Origin: Falsiroseomonas frigidaquae
Lineage (GTDB): Bacteria; Pseudomonadota; Alphaproteobacteria; Acetobacterales; Acetobacteraceae
Length of the DNA stretch: 64,000 nt
Direction of reading: 5' to 3'
NCBI RefSeq assembly: GCF_012163145.1
Contig: NZ_JAAVTX010000002.1
Coordinates: 620,001-684,000 of the forward strand
Part shown: positions 26,890 through 42,969 of the stretch, piece after piece
Layout: every line of letters starts with the position of its first letter
How positions within the stretch are numbered: the first letter of the stretch is position 1
Notes under the pieces: model-generated
Databases searched by the model: none
Seen by the model: the letters and a program-made list of their open reading frames with translations, nothing else
Told to the model about the DNA's origin: nothing
Program-made: the position numbers and the translations under genes

Positions 26890-26893
<4 letters not shown>
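25463..26893 (-). CDS. lhaA: LhaA, PucC-family LH1 assembly protein
   Basis: A 476-residue 12-helix member of the BCD/PucC branch of the major facilitator superfamily. LRLSLFQISCGMAAVLLVGTLNRVMIVEL, FAPLRALIGFKSDT and QDVLLEPYGGQILGL are family signatures; I give them as landmarks only. LhaA promotes LH1 assembly, probably by handling bacteriochlorophyll. The ATG overlaps the bchM stop (ATGA), and sequence upstream of it in frame is a shadow of bchM. Confidence 0.93.
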
Positions 26894-32103
<5,210 letters not shown>

Positions 32104-32136
32104 CCGGCCCTCCGGTGCGGCGGCGAGAGAGATATC

Positions 32137-33723
32137 TCACCGCGAAAAATGCGCCTTCGCGTCGTAGAGCGTCTCGATGGTGATGGTCCCGATGCCACGC
32201 TCCTGCGCGAATCGCTCGGTGTTGCGCCGGGCCTTGCCGCGGACGAAGAAGGGGATCTTCTTCAGCTCCTTCTCCGCATCGGAACCCCAGGCGAGCAAAG
32301 GGGCGCCCGCGGCGGAGTGGGGAGTCTCCGCCGCGGGCACGGGCATGGGCTGCGCGGCGGGCGCTGCCTCTCTGCCCGACTGTGACGGCGTGCCGTGGCC
32401 AAGGTGGCTGGGCTGCACGCCGTCGTTGAACTCGAAATCCTCGCGGAACATGCCGAGCAGATGTTCCTCCAGCCCCATCATCAGGGGGTGAACCCAGGTA
32501 TCGAACAGCACATTCGCGCCTTCGAGACCCATCTGCGGCGAATGCCGCGCCGGGAAGTCCTGAACATGCACCGGTGCCGAGATTACCGCACAGGGCACGC
32601 CGAGGCGCTTGGCCACGTGGCGTTCCATCTGCGTGCCCAGCACCAGTTCCGGCTGCAGCGCCGCGATCTGCGCCTCGACCTCCAGGTAGTCGTCGGTGAT
32701 CAGCGCTTCCACGCCATGCAGCGCGGCGGCGGCGCGCACCTCGCGGCCGAATTCGCGCGAATAGCTGCCGAGGCCCACCACGGTGAAGCCCAGCTCCTTC
32801 TCCGCCACCCGCGCCGCGGCGATGGCATGCGTCGCATCACCGAAGATGAAGACGCGCTTGCCGGTCAGGTAGGTGCTGTCGACGGAGCGCGAATACCACG
32901 GCAGGCGCAGCGTGCCCTCCGCCGTCGTCGCCGGCACGCCGGCCAGCTTCGCGACTTCCTGCACGAAGTCCCGCGTCGCGCCGACACCGATCGGCACCAC
33001 CGTGGTGCAGGGCTGGCCGAAGCTGCGGCGCAGCCAGGCCGCGGCCTGGCCGGCGACTTCCGGGTAGAGCACCACGTTGAAGTCGGCCTCGCCCAGCGTG
33101 GCGAGATCGGCCGGCGTCGCGCCCATCGGTGCGATCACATGCGTCTCGATACCGAGCGCCGCCAGCAGCCGCTCCACCTCCGGCACGTCATCGCGATGCC
33201 GGAAGCCGAGCGCAGTAGGACCGAGGATGTTGCAGCGGGGAACGGCGTTCTTCGTGCGCAGCGTGCCGGGCTTCGGCACATGCGGCCCGGCGCAGGCGCG
33301 GACCAGTTGATAAAAAGTCTCGGACGCGCCCCAGTTCTCCTTGCGCTGATAGGCGGGCAGTTCCAGCGGCACCACCGGGATCGGCAGGCCCAGCGTCTTC
33401 GCCAACCCGCCCGGATCGTCCTGGATCAGTTCCGCCGTGCAGCTCGCACCCACCAGCATCGCCTGCGGCCTGAAGCGCTCATAGACATCCAGCACCGCCT
33501 CGCGAAACAGGTTCGCCGTGTCACCGCCCAGGTCGCGCGCCTGGAAGGTGGTGTAGGTGACGGGCGGGCGCTTGGCGCGGCGCTCGATCATGGTGAACAG
33601 CAGATCGGCGTAGGTATCGCCCTGCGGCGCGTGCAGCACGTAGTGCACGCCTTCCATCGCGGTGGCGACGCGCATCGCGCCGATATGGGGTGGGCCTTCA
33701 TAGGTCCAGAGTGCGAGCTGCAT
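32137..33723 (-). CDS. bchB: Dark-operative protochlorophyllide reductase subunit BchB
   Basis: A 528-residue nitrogenase-like subunit. The start [20 protein letters not shown] is diagnostic. Asp36 (APQGDTYAD) is at the position known as the unusual aspartate ligand of the [4Fe-4S] cluster shared with BchN. A Pro/Ala-rich insert (about 430-465) separates the core from the C-terminal domain that begins [25 protein letters not shown]. It starts four bases after bchN. Confidence 0.97.
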   Translation of the reverse strand: MQLALWTYEGPPHIGAMRVATAMEGVHYVLHAPQGDTYADLLFTMIERRAKRPPVTYTTFQARDLGGDTANLFREAVLDVYERFRPQAMLVGASCTAELIQDDPGGLAKTLGLPIPVVPLELPAYQRKENWGASETFYQLVRACAGPHVPKPGTLRTKNAVPRCNILGPTALGFRHRDDVPEVERLLAALGIETHVIAPMGATPADLATLGEADFNVVLYPEVAGQAAAWLRRSFGQPCTTVVPIGVGATRDFVQEVAKLAGVPATTAEGTLRLPWYSRSVDSTYLTGKRVFIFGDATHAIAAARVAEKELGFTVVGLGSYSREFGREVRAAAALHGVEALITDDYLEVEAQIAALQPELVLGTQMERHVAKRLGVPCAVISAPVHVQDFPARHSPQMGLEGANVLFDTWVHPLMMGLEEHLLGMFREDFEFNDGVQPSHLGHGTPSQSGREAAPAAQPMPVPAAETPHSAAGAPLLAWGSDAEKELKKIPFFVRGKARRNTERFAQERGIGTITIETLYDAKAHFSR

Positions 33724-33727
33724 CGTG

Positions 33728-35586
<1,859 letters not shown>

Positions 35587-35777
35587 GGCTTGACAACCCT
35601 CCGTCAAAGGCGGTCCGCTGTCCGCAGACGGCTGCCGTGGCCCCTGGCCGGCAGCCCGCGATGGGGGGAAAAGGCGAGAAAACCGCGTATGTTGGCCAGT
35701 TGGGCCGCCTTCCCGCGCATCGTTTTCTCTCCCCGCACCGTGCTTGTTCAGGGAGGCTAGAGGCCCCGCCTTCGCAG

Positions 35778-35811
35778 TGTCAAGGACGATTGACGTAAAT
35801 CGCGGTTGACA
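35778..35811. promoter_or_regulatory. Degenerate PpsR-like operator region between bchF and ppaA
   Basis: TGTCAAGGACGATTGACG (35778-35795) misses the TGT-N12-ACA consensus by its last base and has perfect GTCAA/TTGAC arms. CGTAAATCGCGGTTGACA (35794-35811) misses by its first base. The two overlap by two bases rather than being spaced by eight. TTGACA at 35806-35811 could be a -35 element for ppaA. The rest of the 267-base spacer shows nothing I can assign. Confidence 0.45.
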
Positions 35812-35853
35812 TGACGGAGCGGCGGCATTCAAGTAGAACAACCGGAGGGGGCG

Positions 35854-36828
35854 ATGTCCGCGAAGCCAATGATGGCAGCACAGCACAGGGCGGAAACCGC
35901 CGGCCAATCGCAGGAAGCAGGGTCCGCCCCGCATTCCGGCCCGAGCCGGGACGCCGCCGGCCGTGAACTGATCGGCAGCGACAGGTGGGCGCCCCCGGCC
36001 AGCCCCCGCGCGCCCCCAGCCCGGATCAGGCCCGCGAACGCCGAGCGCCGGCGCGTCGCCCTTCTGGCCCGCACGCTGGAGACGGAGGTGATCCCCCGTC
36101 TCGTGCTGTCCCGGCGCGAAGCCAATACGCCCGCCTATATCGACAGCCCCGGCGCCAGCATGCCGCAGCCGGAGGATGTCTCCGTCGTCGCCGGCCTCGC
36201 CCTGCAGGGCGATCTCGGCGGGGCGCTTGCCTATGTCGGCGGCCTCACAGCGCGCGGCATGCCGCTGGAACGGATCTACCTGTACCTGCTGGCCCCGGTG
36301 GCCCGACGTCTCGGCGAGATGTGGGAACAGGACCGCTGCGACTTCACCGCAGTGACCATCGGCCTGTGCTGCCTGCAGCAGGTGGTGCTGGAGAACAGCC
36401 CGGCCTTCCAGCCGCGCCTCGGCCGCGGCGATGTCGAACGCCGGGTGCTGCTGGCGCCGGTGCCGGGGGAACAGCACAGCTTCGGCCTTCTCATGGTCGG
36501 CGAGTTCTTCCGCCGCCAGGGGTGGGAAGTGTCCTCCGGCACCGGCACCACGTCGAAGGAACTGGCTGCGGTGGTGCGGCGGCAATGGTTCGCCGCCATC
36601 GGCTTCTCACTGGCCTGCGAGGATCGCCTGGAGATCCTGGCCACCACCATCCGGGCGGTGCGACGCGCCTCCCGCAACCCGCAGATCGGGGTGCTCGTCG
36701 GCGGACGGGTGTTCAACGATCGGCCGGAACTGGCCGCCCTGGTGGGCGCGGATGCGACGGCGGCGGATGGACAACAGGCGGCGCTGAAGGCGGAGACCCT
36801 TCTGGCGCTGCTGATGCGGGAGGCTTAA
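35854..36828 (+). CDS. ppaA: PpaA/AerR-type cobalamin-binding regulator
   Basis: A 324-residue protein. A Pro/Ala-rich N-terminus (about 1-60) precedes a helical domain (GLALQGDLGGALAYVGGLTARG and MWEQDRCDFTAVTIGLCCLQQ) and a Rossmann-like B12-binding domain with PGEQHSFGLLMVGEFF, whose His is at the position of the cobalamin ligand in AerR. VGGRVFNDRPEL lies near the end. AerR/PpaA antagonises or modifies PpsR in a light- and cobalamin-dependent way. It has GGAGGGGG before the ATG and lies 98 bases upstream of ppsR, the usual arrangement. The N-terminus may start later, at one of the Met codons near 35869. Confidence 0.9.
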   Translation: MSAKPMMAAQHRAETAGQSQEAGSAPHSGPSRDAAGRELIGSDRWAPPASPRAPPARIRPANAERRRVALLARTLETEVIPRLVLSRREANTPAYIDSPGASMPQPEDVSVVAGLALQGDLGGALAYVGGLTARGMPLERIYLYLLAPVARRLGEMWEQDRCDFTAVTIGLCCLQQVVLENSPAFQPRLGRGDVERRVLLAPVPGEQHSFGLLMVGEFFRRQGWEVSSGTGTTSKELAAVVRRQWFAAIGFSLACEDRLEILATTIRAVRRASRNPQIGVLVGGRVFNDRPELAALVGADATAADGQQAALKAETLLALLMREA

Positions 36829-36848
36829 GCCGGGGCACCCCCCCGGCT
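36828..36848 (+). terminator. Hairpin after ppaA
   Basis: AGCCGGGG (36828-36835) and CCCCGGCT (36841-36848) form a perfect eight-base stem with a five-base loop, beginning at the last base of the ppaA stop codon. No T-run follows, so it may be an attenuating or RNA-stabilising element rather than a full terminator. Confidence 0.45.
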
Positions 36849-36926
36849 GCATACGAATGACGAAGTGTGAACGCTCAGGAGGCTCGGCTGGGGAGGGGAC
36901 CCTCGGGATGAAGGACGCAGTGGTTC

Positions 36927-38354
36927 GTGAAATCGTTCGCTACCCCCAGGATCTCGCTCGGCCCACTCGATGCGGATGCAGCCGCCGGGCTGATCGCCGC
37001 TGCCGCGGATGTCTCGCTCGTGCTTGACCAGGCCGGCATCATCCGTGACCTCGCCTTCAGCCATGAGGATCTGGCCCGGGAATTCGACGGTCCGGACAGC
37101 TGGCTCGGCCGCGCCTGGAGCGAGACCGTGGCGAAGGACAGCCGCGCCAAGGTGGAGGCTATGCTGGCCCGGGACCCGCTGAAGGACCCCGCGAGGGACA
37201 CGGCGCGCTGGCGCCATATCAATCAGTTGACCACGCGCGGCGCCTCGATCCCGCTGCTGTGTTCCGTGGCGCCGCTCGGCCAGGCCGGGCGGCATGTGGT
37301 GTTCGGCCGGGATCTGCGGCCGCTGTCGCAATTGCAACAGCGCATGGTCGAGGTGCAGCAATCCATGGAGCGGGACTATTCCCGCCTGCGCCAGGCGGAA
37401 ACCCGCTACCGCCTGCTGTTCCAGATGGCGATGGACCCGGTGCTGATCCTGGACGCCGACCAGCAGCGCATCATGGAGGCCAATCCGGCGGCGCAGCGCC
37501 TGTTCGGCCGCAACGCAAGGCGCACCCCGAGCCGCACATTGGCCGAGGTGTTCGAGCCGGGCGACCGCCTCGCGGTGCAGACCCTGCTCGCCAACGTCCG
37601 CAGCGCCGGCCGGGCGGATGACGTGACCGCGCATCTGGCCGAAAGCGGCGAGGCGGTGGTGGTCTCCGCCTCCACCTTCCGGCAGGAGGCGGGGCTGCTG
37701 TTCCTGGTCCGGCTTTCCGCGCCGGCCCAGGGCGGCGCGGCGCTGCCCGACTCCCAGGCCAAGATGCTGAAGGTGGTGCAGGTGGCGCCCGATGGCTTCG
37801 TGGTGACCGATGCCAGCGCCCAGGTGCTGACCGCCAACGCCGCCTTCCTCGACATGGCGCAGCTGACGCAGGAGGACCAGGCGCGCGGCGAGCCGCTGGA
37901 CCGCTGGATCGGCCGCCAGGGCGTGGAGCTGGAGGTGCTGCTGACCAACCTCCGCAACCGCGGCGCCGTGCGGCTTTATGCCACCACGCTGCATGGCGCG
38001 CTGGGCGGGCAGGTGGAGGTGGAGATCTCCGCCGTCTCCGTCATGAATGGCGGGCAGGCCTGCTTCGGCTTCCAGATCCGTGACATCGGCGCGCGGTCCC
38101 GCCCCGCCGCGCGGGCGGCGGATGGCGCGACACGGTCGGTGGAACAGCTGACGGAGCTGATCGGCCGCGTGCCGCTGAAGGATCTGGTGCGGGAGGCGAC
38201 GGACGCGATCGAGCGGCTGTGCATCGAGGCGGCGCTGGAGCTGACCGGCGACAACCGCGCCTCGGCGGCGGAGATGCTGGGGCTGTCGCGGCAGAGCCTC
38301 TACGTGAAGCTGCGGCGCTACGGCCTCGGCGATCTCGATGAGCAGCAGGGGTAG
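36927..38354 (+). CDS. ppsR: PpsR/CrtJ transcriptional repressor of photosynthesis genes
   Basis: A 475-residue regulator with the PpsR layout: an N-terminal PAS-like part, a Gln-rich linker (SQLQQRMVEVQQSMERDY), two PAS domains (about 155-265 and 280-390) and a Fis-type helix-turn-helix (about 430-470, LGLSRQSLYVKLRRYGL). Cysteines are at about 112, 379 and 432; Cys432 corresponds to the redox cysteine next to the helix-turn-helix, while the position of the other Rhodobacter switch cysteine near the end of the first PAS lacks Cys. The start is a GTG with a weak ribosome site, so it is uncertain. Exact target palindromes occur at bchC and crtE. Confidence 0.93.
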   Translation: MKSFATPRISLGPLDADAAAGLIAAAADVSLVLDQAGIIRDLAFSHEDLAREFDGPDSWLGRAWSETVAKDSRAKVEAMLARDPLKDPARDTARWRHINQLTTRGASIPLLCSVAPLGQAGRHVVFGRDLRPLSQLQQRMVEVQQSMERDYSRLRQAETRYRLLFQMAMDPVLILDADQQRIMEANPAAQRLFGRNARRTPSRTLAEVFEPGDRLAVQTLLANVRSAGRADDVTAHLAESGEAVVVSASTFRQEAGLLFLVRLSAPAQGGAALPDSQAKMLKVVQVAPDGFVVTDASAQVLTANAAFLDMAQLTQEDQARGEPLDRWIGRQGVELEVLLTNLRNRGAVRLYATTLHGALGGQVEVEISAVSVMNGGQACFGFQIRDIGARSRPAARAADGATRSVEQLTELIGRVPLKDLVREATDAIERLCIEAALELTGDNRASAAEMLGLSRQSLYVKLRRYGLGDLDEQQG

Positions 38355-38358
38355 CGGC

Positions 38359-39258
38359 ATGGCGAACCCGGCGACCAGCATCGGCCTTCCCACCCCTCGG
38401 CTGCAGCCGGCGGCGGTGCTGGAGCTGTTGAAGCCGGTCACTTGGTTCCCGCCGATGTGGGCCTTCGGCTGCGGCGTCGCCGCCTCCGGCGCCGATCTGC
38501 TGGACAACGCACCGCGGATCGCGCTCGGCGTGCTGCTCACGGGCCCCATGGTCTGCGGCATGAGCCAGGCGGTGAATGACTGGTTCGACCGCCATGTGGA
38601 TGCGATCAACGAGCCGGGGCGGCCGATCCCCTCGGGCCGCATTCCGGGGATGTGGGGGCTTTACGTCGCCATCCTCTGGACCCTGGCCTCGCTGGCCATC
38701 GGCGCGGCGCTCGGGCCCTGGGGGTTCGCCGCCACGGTGCTGGCGGTGGTCATGGCCTGGATCTATTCGGCCCCGCCGCTGCGGCTGAAGCAGAATGGCT
38801 GGTGGGGGAATCTCGCCTGCGGCCTGTCCTATGAGACGCTGCCCTGGGTCACCGCGGTCGCCGTGCTGTCCGCCGGCGCGCCGGATGCGCGGGTGGTGGC
38901 CGTCGCCCTGCTCTATGGCCTCGGCGCGCATGGCATCATGACGCTGAACGACTTCAAGTCGATCGAGGGCGATACGCGCTTCGGCCTGCGGTCCCTGCCC
39001 GTCATCCTCGGCGCGCCGCGCGCCGCGCGCGTGGCCTGCCTGTTCATGGCGGCGCCGCAGGCGGTGGTGGTGGGGCTGCTGGCGCTGTGGGGGCTGCCGG
39101 TGGCGGCCCTGCTGGTTGCCGCGTCGCTGCTGGCGCAGATCGGGCTGATGCGGAAACTGCTGCGCGACCCGCGCGGGCTGGCGCCCTGGTACAATGGCAC
39201 CGGCATCACCCTGTATGTCGCGGGCATGATGGCCGCGGCGGTGGCGCTCGCCCCATGA
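38359..39258 (+). CDS. bchG: Bacteriochlorophyll synthase BchG
   Basis: A 299-residue UbiA-type prenyltransferase that attaches the geranylgeranyl or phytyl tail to bacteriochlorophyllide a. The catalytic Asp motif is NDWFDRHVDAINEPGRPIPSG; a second block is LNDFKSIEGDTRFGLRSLPV. About nine membrane helices are expected. ATG 38359 has AGGGG seven bases upstream and begins four bases after ppsR; an ATG 21 bases earlier lacks a ribosome site. Confidence 0.95.
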   Translation: MANPATSIGLPTPRLQPAAVLELLKPVTWFPPMWAFGCGVAASGADLLDNAPRIALGVLLTGPMVCGMSQAVNDWFDRHVDAINEPGRPIPSGRIPGMWGLYVAILWTLASLAIGAALGPWGFAATVLAVVMAWIYSAPPLRLKQNGWWGNLACGLSYETLPWVTAVAVLSAGAPDARVVAVALLYGLGAHGIMTLNDFKSIEGDTRFGLRSLPVILGAPRAARVACLFMAAPQAVVVGLLALWGLPVAALLVAASLLAQIGLMRKLLRDPRGLAPWYNGTGITLYVAGMMAAAVALAP

Positions 39259-40586
39259 ACGCAACCCTGCCCCCCCTCGGCTGGCTTGGCATCGTGCGGC
39301 TCGGCCTGGTGCAGACGGCCCTCGGCGCGGTGGTGGTGCTGACGACGGCGGCGCTGAACCGGGTGATGGTGGTGGAACACGCGCTGCCCGCCACCCTGCC
39401 CGGCCTGCTGGTGGCGCTGCATTACGCGGTGCAGATGCTGCGGCCGCGCCTCGGCCATGGCTCGGACCAGGGTGGGCGGCGCACGCCCTGGATCATCGGC
39501 GGCATGGCGGTGCTCGGCCTGGGCGGCGTGCTGGGGGCGGTGGCCGTGGCCTGGATGGGCACGGCGCTGGTGCCCGGCATCGCGCTGGCGGTGCTGGCCT
39601 TCCTGCTGGTCGGCATCGGCGTCGGCGCGGCCGGCACCTCGCTTCTCGTGCTGCTGGCGGCGCGGGTCGCGCCGGCGCGGCGGCCGGCGGCGGCCTCCCT
39701 CGTCTGGATCATGATGATCGCGGGCTTCGTGCTGACCACGGCCATCTCCGGCCGGCTGCTGGACCCCTATTCGGCGCCGCGGCTGGTGGCGGTCTCGGCC
39801 GGCGTCTCCCTCCTCGCCTTCCTGCTGGCGCTGGTCGCGGTGGCGGGGATCGAGGGGCCGTCCCGCGCCGCGCCGCCCGCCGCCGCCCGCACCGCCTTCG
39901 GCCCCGCGCTGCGCGAAGTCTGGGCGGAGCCGGTGGCGCGGCATTTCAGCATCTTCGTCTTCGTCTCCATGCTGGCCTACAGCGCCCAGGACCTGATCCT
40001 GGAGCCCTTCGCCGGCACCGTCTTCGGCATGTCGCTCGGCGAGACCACGCAGCTCTCCTCCGTCCAGCATGGCGGGGTGCTGGCGGGGATGATCCTGATC
40101 GCCATCGTCGGCAGCCTCTCGGGCGGGCGGGTCGCGGTGCTGCGGGGCTGGATCCTGGGCGGCTGCCTTGCGGCCTGCGCGCTGCTGGTGGCGCTGGCCG
40201 GGGCCGGCATGGCGGGGGCGACCTTCCCGCTGCGCGAAAGCTTCTTCGTCCTCGGCCTGGCCAATGGCGCCTTCGCCGCCGCCGCCATCGCCGCGATGAT
40301 GCAACTCGTCTCCCAGGGGGCGGAGGGGCGGCAGGGCGTGCGGATGGGGATGTTCGGCGCGGCCCAGGCCATCGCCTTCGGCGCCGGCGGGCTGGCCGGC
40401 ACGGTGGTGCTGGATCTCGGCCGGCTGCTGACCGGCAGCGCGGAGGGTGGCTACGTCACGGTATTCCTGGCCGATGCGGGGCTGTTCCTCGCCGCGGCGA
40501 TGCTGGCGCTGCGCATCGGGCGCGCGCCAGGGCAACGGGCCGGCGCGGGCAACGTCCCGCCGCTGATGGGGAGGCAACAGGCATGA
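39255..40586 (+). CDS. PucC-family transporter between bchG and bchP (ORF428/Bch2 type)
   Basis: A 443-residue 12-helix protein of the BCD branch of the major facilitator superfamily, paralogous to LhaA in this window. WLGIVRLGLVQTALGAVVV, VALHYAVQMLRPRLGHGSD and QDLILEPFAGTVFGMSLGET are family landmarks. A gene of this family between bchG and bchP is standard in purple bacteria; a role in bacteriochlorophyll delivery or flux is assumed. It overlaps bchG and bchP by four bases each. Confidence 0.9.
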   Translation: MNATLPPLGWLGIVRLGLVQTALGAVVVLTTAALNRVMVVEHALPATLPGLLVALHYAVQMLRPRLGHGSDQGGRRTPWIIGGMAVLGLGGVLGAVAVAWMGTALVPGIALAVLAFLLVGIGVGAAGTSLLVLLAARVAPARRPAAASLVWIMMIAGFVLTTAISGRLLDPYSAPRLVAVSAGVSLLAFLLALVAVAGIEGPSRAAPPAAARTAFGPALREVWAEPVARHFSIFVFVSMLAYSAQDLILEPFAGTVFGMSLGETTQLSSVQHGGVLAGMILIAIVGSLSGGRVAVLRGWILGGCLAACALLVALAGAGMAGATFPLRESFFVLGLANGAFAAAAIAAMMQLVSQGAEGRQGVRMGMFGAAQAIAFGAGGLAGTVVLDLGRLLTGSAEGGYVTVFLADAGLFLAAAMLALRIGRAPGQRAGAGNVPPLMGRQQA

Positions 40587-41815
40587 GCCAGGGGATGGAG
40601 GAATTCGACGTCGTCGTGGTCGGCGGCGGTCCCGCCGGCGCCACCGCGGCGCATGACCTGGCCCGCCTGGGCCGCAGCGTGGCGCTGCTGGACAAGGCCG
40701 GGCGCATCAAGCCCTGCGGCGGCGCCATCCCGCCCCGGCTGATCCGAGATTTCGAGATTCCGGACCACATGCTGGTCGCCAAGGTCAATGCCGCGCGGAT
40801 GATCTCGCCCTCGGACCGGGAGGTCGATATGCCGATCGATGGCGGCTATGTCGGCATGGTCGAACGCGAATCCTTCGACGAATTCCTGCGGGTTCGCGCG
40901 GCCGAATCCGGCGCCCTGCGACTGACCGGCAGCTTCGAGCGGATCGAGCATGACACGGATGGCGTCGCCATCGTCGCCTACACGCCGAAGGGTGCCGCGG
41001 AGGAGTCCCGCATCCGCGCCCGCTGCATCATCGGCGCCGATGGCGCGCGCAGCGCCGTCGCGAAGCAGTCGGTGAAGGGCGCGGAGAAGATTCCCTGCGT
41101 CTTCGCCTACCACGAGATCGTGGAGGCGCCGACGACAGAGGCCCCGAAATACGACGCCAAGCGCTGCGACGTGTTCTACCAGGGCAAGCTCTCGCCGGAT
41201 TTCTACGCCTGGATCTTCCCGCATGGCGACAAGGTCTCCATCGGCACCGGCTCCGCCCATAAGGGCTTCTCGCTGCGCGGCTCGGTCGGCGAGCTGCGCG
41301 CGGCGACCGGGCTGGACAAGGTGGCGACCATCCGCCGCGAAGGCGCGCCGATTCCGCTGAAGCCGCTGAAGCGCTGGGACAATGGCCGTGACGTGGTGCT
41401 GGCCGGCGATGCCGCCGGCGTGGTTGCACCTTCCTCCGGCGAGGGCATCTACTACGCCATGCTGTGCGGCCGGCTCGCCGCCGATGCCGCCGCGGAGTTC
41501 TGCGCCACCGGCCGCGCAACTGCGCTGGCGACGGCAAGAAAGCGCTTCATGAAGGCGCATGGCCGCGTCTTCCTGATCCTCGGGATCATGCAGTATTTCT
41601 GGTACTCGTCGGACAAGCGCCGCGAGAAGTTCGTTGCGATCTGCCAGGACAAGGACGTGCAGCGCCTGACCTGGGAGGCCTACATGAACAAGGAACTCGT
41701 GCGGCAGGACCCTTTGACGCACATCAAGATATTCTTGAAGGACATGGCGCATCTTCTGGGCCTCGCGGGGCCACGCCTGGACCGGACTGCCTCGATCTCG
41801 CGTGGAGACGCCTGA
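40583..41815 (+). CDS. bchP: Geranylgeranyl reductase BchP
   Basis: A 410-residue flavoprotein that reduces the geranylgeranyl tail to phytyl. The FAD site is VVVVGGGPAGATAAHDLARLG, followed by PCGGAIPPRLIRDF, IGADGARSAVAKQ and AGDAAGVVAPSSGEGIYYAM. Family length is normal. The ATG overlaps the preceding transporter (ATGA), and hemC begins three bases after its stop in place of the idi gene often found there. Confidence 0.96.
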   Translation: MSQGMEEFDVVVVGGGPAGATAAHDLARLGRSVALLDKAGRIKPCGGAIPPRLIRDFEIPDHMLVAKVNAARMISPSDREVDMPIDGGYVGMVERESFDEFLRVRAAESGALRLTGSFERIEHDTDGVAIVAYTPKGAAEESRIRARCIIGADGARSAVAKQSVKGAEKIPCVFAYHEIVEAPTTEAPKYDAKRCDVFYQGKLSPDFYAWIFPHGDKVSIGTGSAHKGFSLRGSVGELRAATGLDKVATIRREGAPIPLKPLKRWDNGRDVVLAGDAAGVVAPSSGEGIYYAMLCGRLAADAAAEFCATGRATALATARKRFMKAHGRVFLILGIMQYFWYSSDKRREKFVAICQDKDVQRLTWEAYMNKELVRQDPLTHIKIFLKDMAHLLGLAGPRLDRTASISRGDA

Positions 41816-41818
41816 ACC

Positions 41819-42862
41819 ATGCTGCTTTCCTCCCTCGACTCCACCGGCCCCGAGGGTCTGCGCCAGCGTGGCGCCATCCATGGCCATTCGCCGCAGCACC
41901 GGCAATCCACGCGCACCCTGCCGCTGAAGGTGGGCACCCGCGGGTCGCCGCTTGCACTGTGGCAGACGCGGCATTTCCTCGGCCTGATCACCAAGGTCTG
42001 CCCCCTGCTGCGGGAGGTGAAGGCCTTCGAGGAATGCATCATCGCCACATCCGGCGACAAGGTGCAGGACCGGCGGCTGGCCGATATCGGCGGCAAGGGC
42101 CTGTTCGCCAAGGAAATCCATGAGGCGCTGCTGGACGGGCGGATCGACTTCGCCGTTCACAGCATGAAGGACCTGGAGACCGAGCTGCCGCCCGGCATCG
42201 TGCTGGCCTGCGCCCTGAAGCGGGAGGATAGCCGGGACGCCATCGTGCTCGGCCCGACCTGCCCCGGCGCCGCCTCCGACGACCCCTATGGCTGCCTGCC
42301 GCAGGGCGCGCTGATCGGCACCGCCTCGATCCGCCGGCAGAGCCAGCTGCTGCATGCCCGGCCCGACCTCCAGGTGGAGATCATCCGCGGCAATGTGCAG
42401 ATGCGCCTGGCCAAGGTGCGGGCGGAAGGCGGGCCGCAGGCCTCGCTGCTCGCCATCGCCGGCCTGAAGCGCATGGAGATGGAGCACGAGGCCGCGGTGG
42501 TGCTGGATGCGGAAACCATGGTGCCCGCCGCCTGCCAGGGCATCGTCGGCGTCACCGTCCGCGCCGATGACGCGGAGCTGCGGGAACTGCTTTCCGCCAT
42601 CGAGGACCGCGACGCCGCCTGCGTCAGCGCCGCCGAACGCGCGCTGCTCGGCTCGCTGGACGGGTCCTGCCGCACGCCGATCGGCGGCCACGGCCAGCTG
42701 CGCCCGGACGGGTCGCTGCACCTGACCGGCCTGGTGGCCCGCGCCGACGGGTCCTTCCTGCTGAAGCGCAAGCTGTGGGGCGCGCCGGCCGATGCGGCGG
42801 CGATGGGCCGGGAACTGGGCGAGAGCCTGCGGAAGGACAGCCCGGCCGACATCTTCGGCTGA
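41819..42862 (+). CDS. hemC: Porphobilinogen deaminase HemC
   Basis: A 347-residue enzyme that polymerises four porphobilinogens to hydroxymethylbilane. LKVGTRGSPLALWQT is the family N-terminus and is preceded by about 35 extra residues. SGDKVQDRRLADIGGKGLF, FAVHSMKDLET and GTASIRRQSQLL follow. Cys of LDGSCRTPIGG binds the dipyrromethane cofactor. GGAGA lies upstream of the chosen ATG. Its inclusion at the end of the ppaA-ppsR-bchG-bchP operon is uncommon. Whether the genome has a second hemC cannot be told from this window. Confidence 0.95.
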   Translation: MLLSSLDSTGPEGLRQRGAIHGHSPQHRQSTRTLPLKVGTRGSPLALWQTRHFLGLITKVCPLLREVKAFEECIIATSGDKVQDRRLADIGGKGLFAKEIHEALLDGRIDFAVHSMKDLETELPPGIVLACALKREDSRDAIVLGPTCPGAASDDPYGCLPQGALIGTASIRRQSQLLHARPDLQVEIIRGNVQMRLAKVRAEGGPQASLLAIAGLKRMEMEHEAAVVLDAETMVPAACQGIVGVTVRADDAELRELLSAIEDRDAACVSAAERALLGSLDGSCRTPIGGHGQLRPDGSLHLTGLVARADGSFLLKRKLWGAPADAAAMGRELGESLRKDSPADIFG

Positions 42863-42869
42863 CCGGCCA

Positions 42870-42897
42870 GCCAAGGGGAGCATCGCTCCCCCTTGGC
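42870..42897 (+). terminator. Strong hairpin terminator after hemC
   Basis: GCCAAGGGGAGC (42870-42881) pairs with GCTCCCCCTTGGC (42885-42897), a twelve-base stem with one bulged C and the loop ATC, starting seven bases after the stop codon. No clear T-run follows. It probably ends the ppaA-hemC operon and marks the right edge of the photosynthesis cluster. Confidence 0.75.
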
Positions 42898-42922
42898 GGC
42901 GTCACATTCCAAAGCTTGTAAT

Positions 42923-42937
42923 TGCGAACGATTCGCA
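42923..42937. promoter_or_regulatory. Fur-like palindrome before the nitroreductase gene
   Basis: TGCGAA-CGA-TTCGCA is a perfect six-base inverted repeat with a three-base spacer, and the flanks (AT before, TC after) resemble iron-regulator boxes of the GCGAATNATTCGC kind. It lies 32 bases upstream of the 42970 ATG. Assignment to Fur or a relative is tentative. Confidence 0.4.
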
Positions 42938-42969
42938 TCATCTAGGTCGTACCCTGTCGCAGGACGACC

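Noticed and set aside
36829-36926. A small gene between ppaA and ppsR starting at the ATG at 36908
   Set aside because: That ATG is out of frame with ppsR, and its frame gives no recognisable product; the spacer holds only a hairpin and the ppsR leader.
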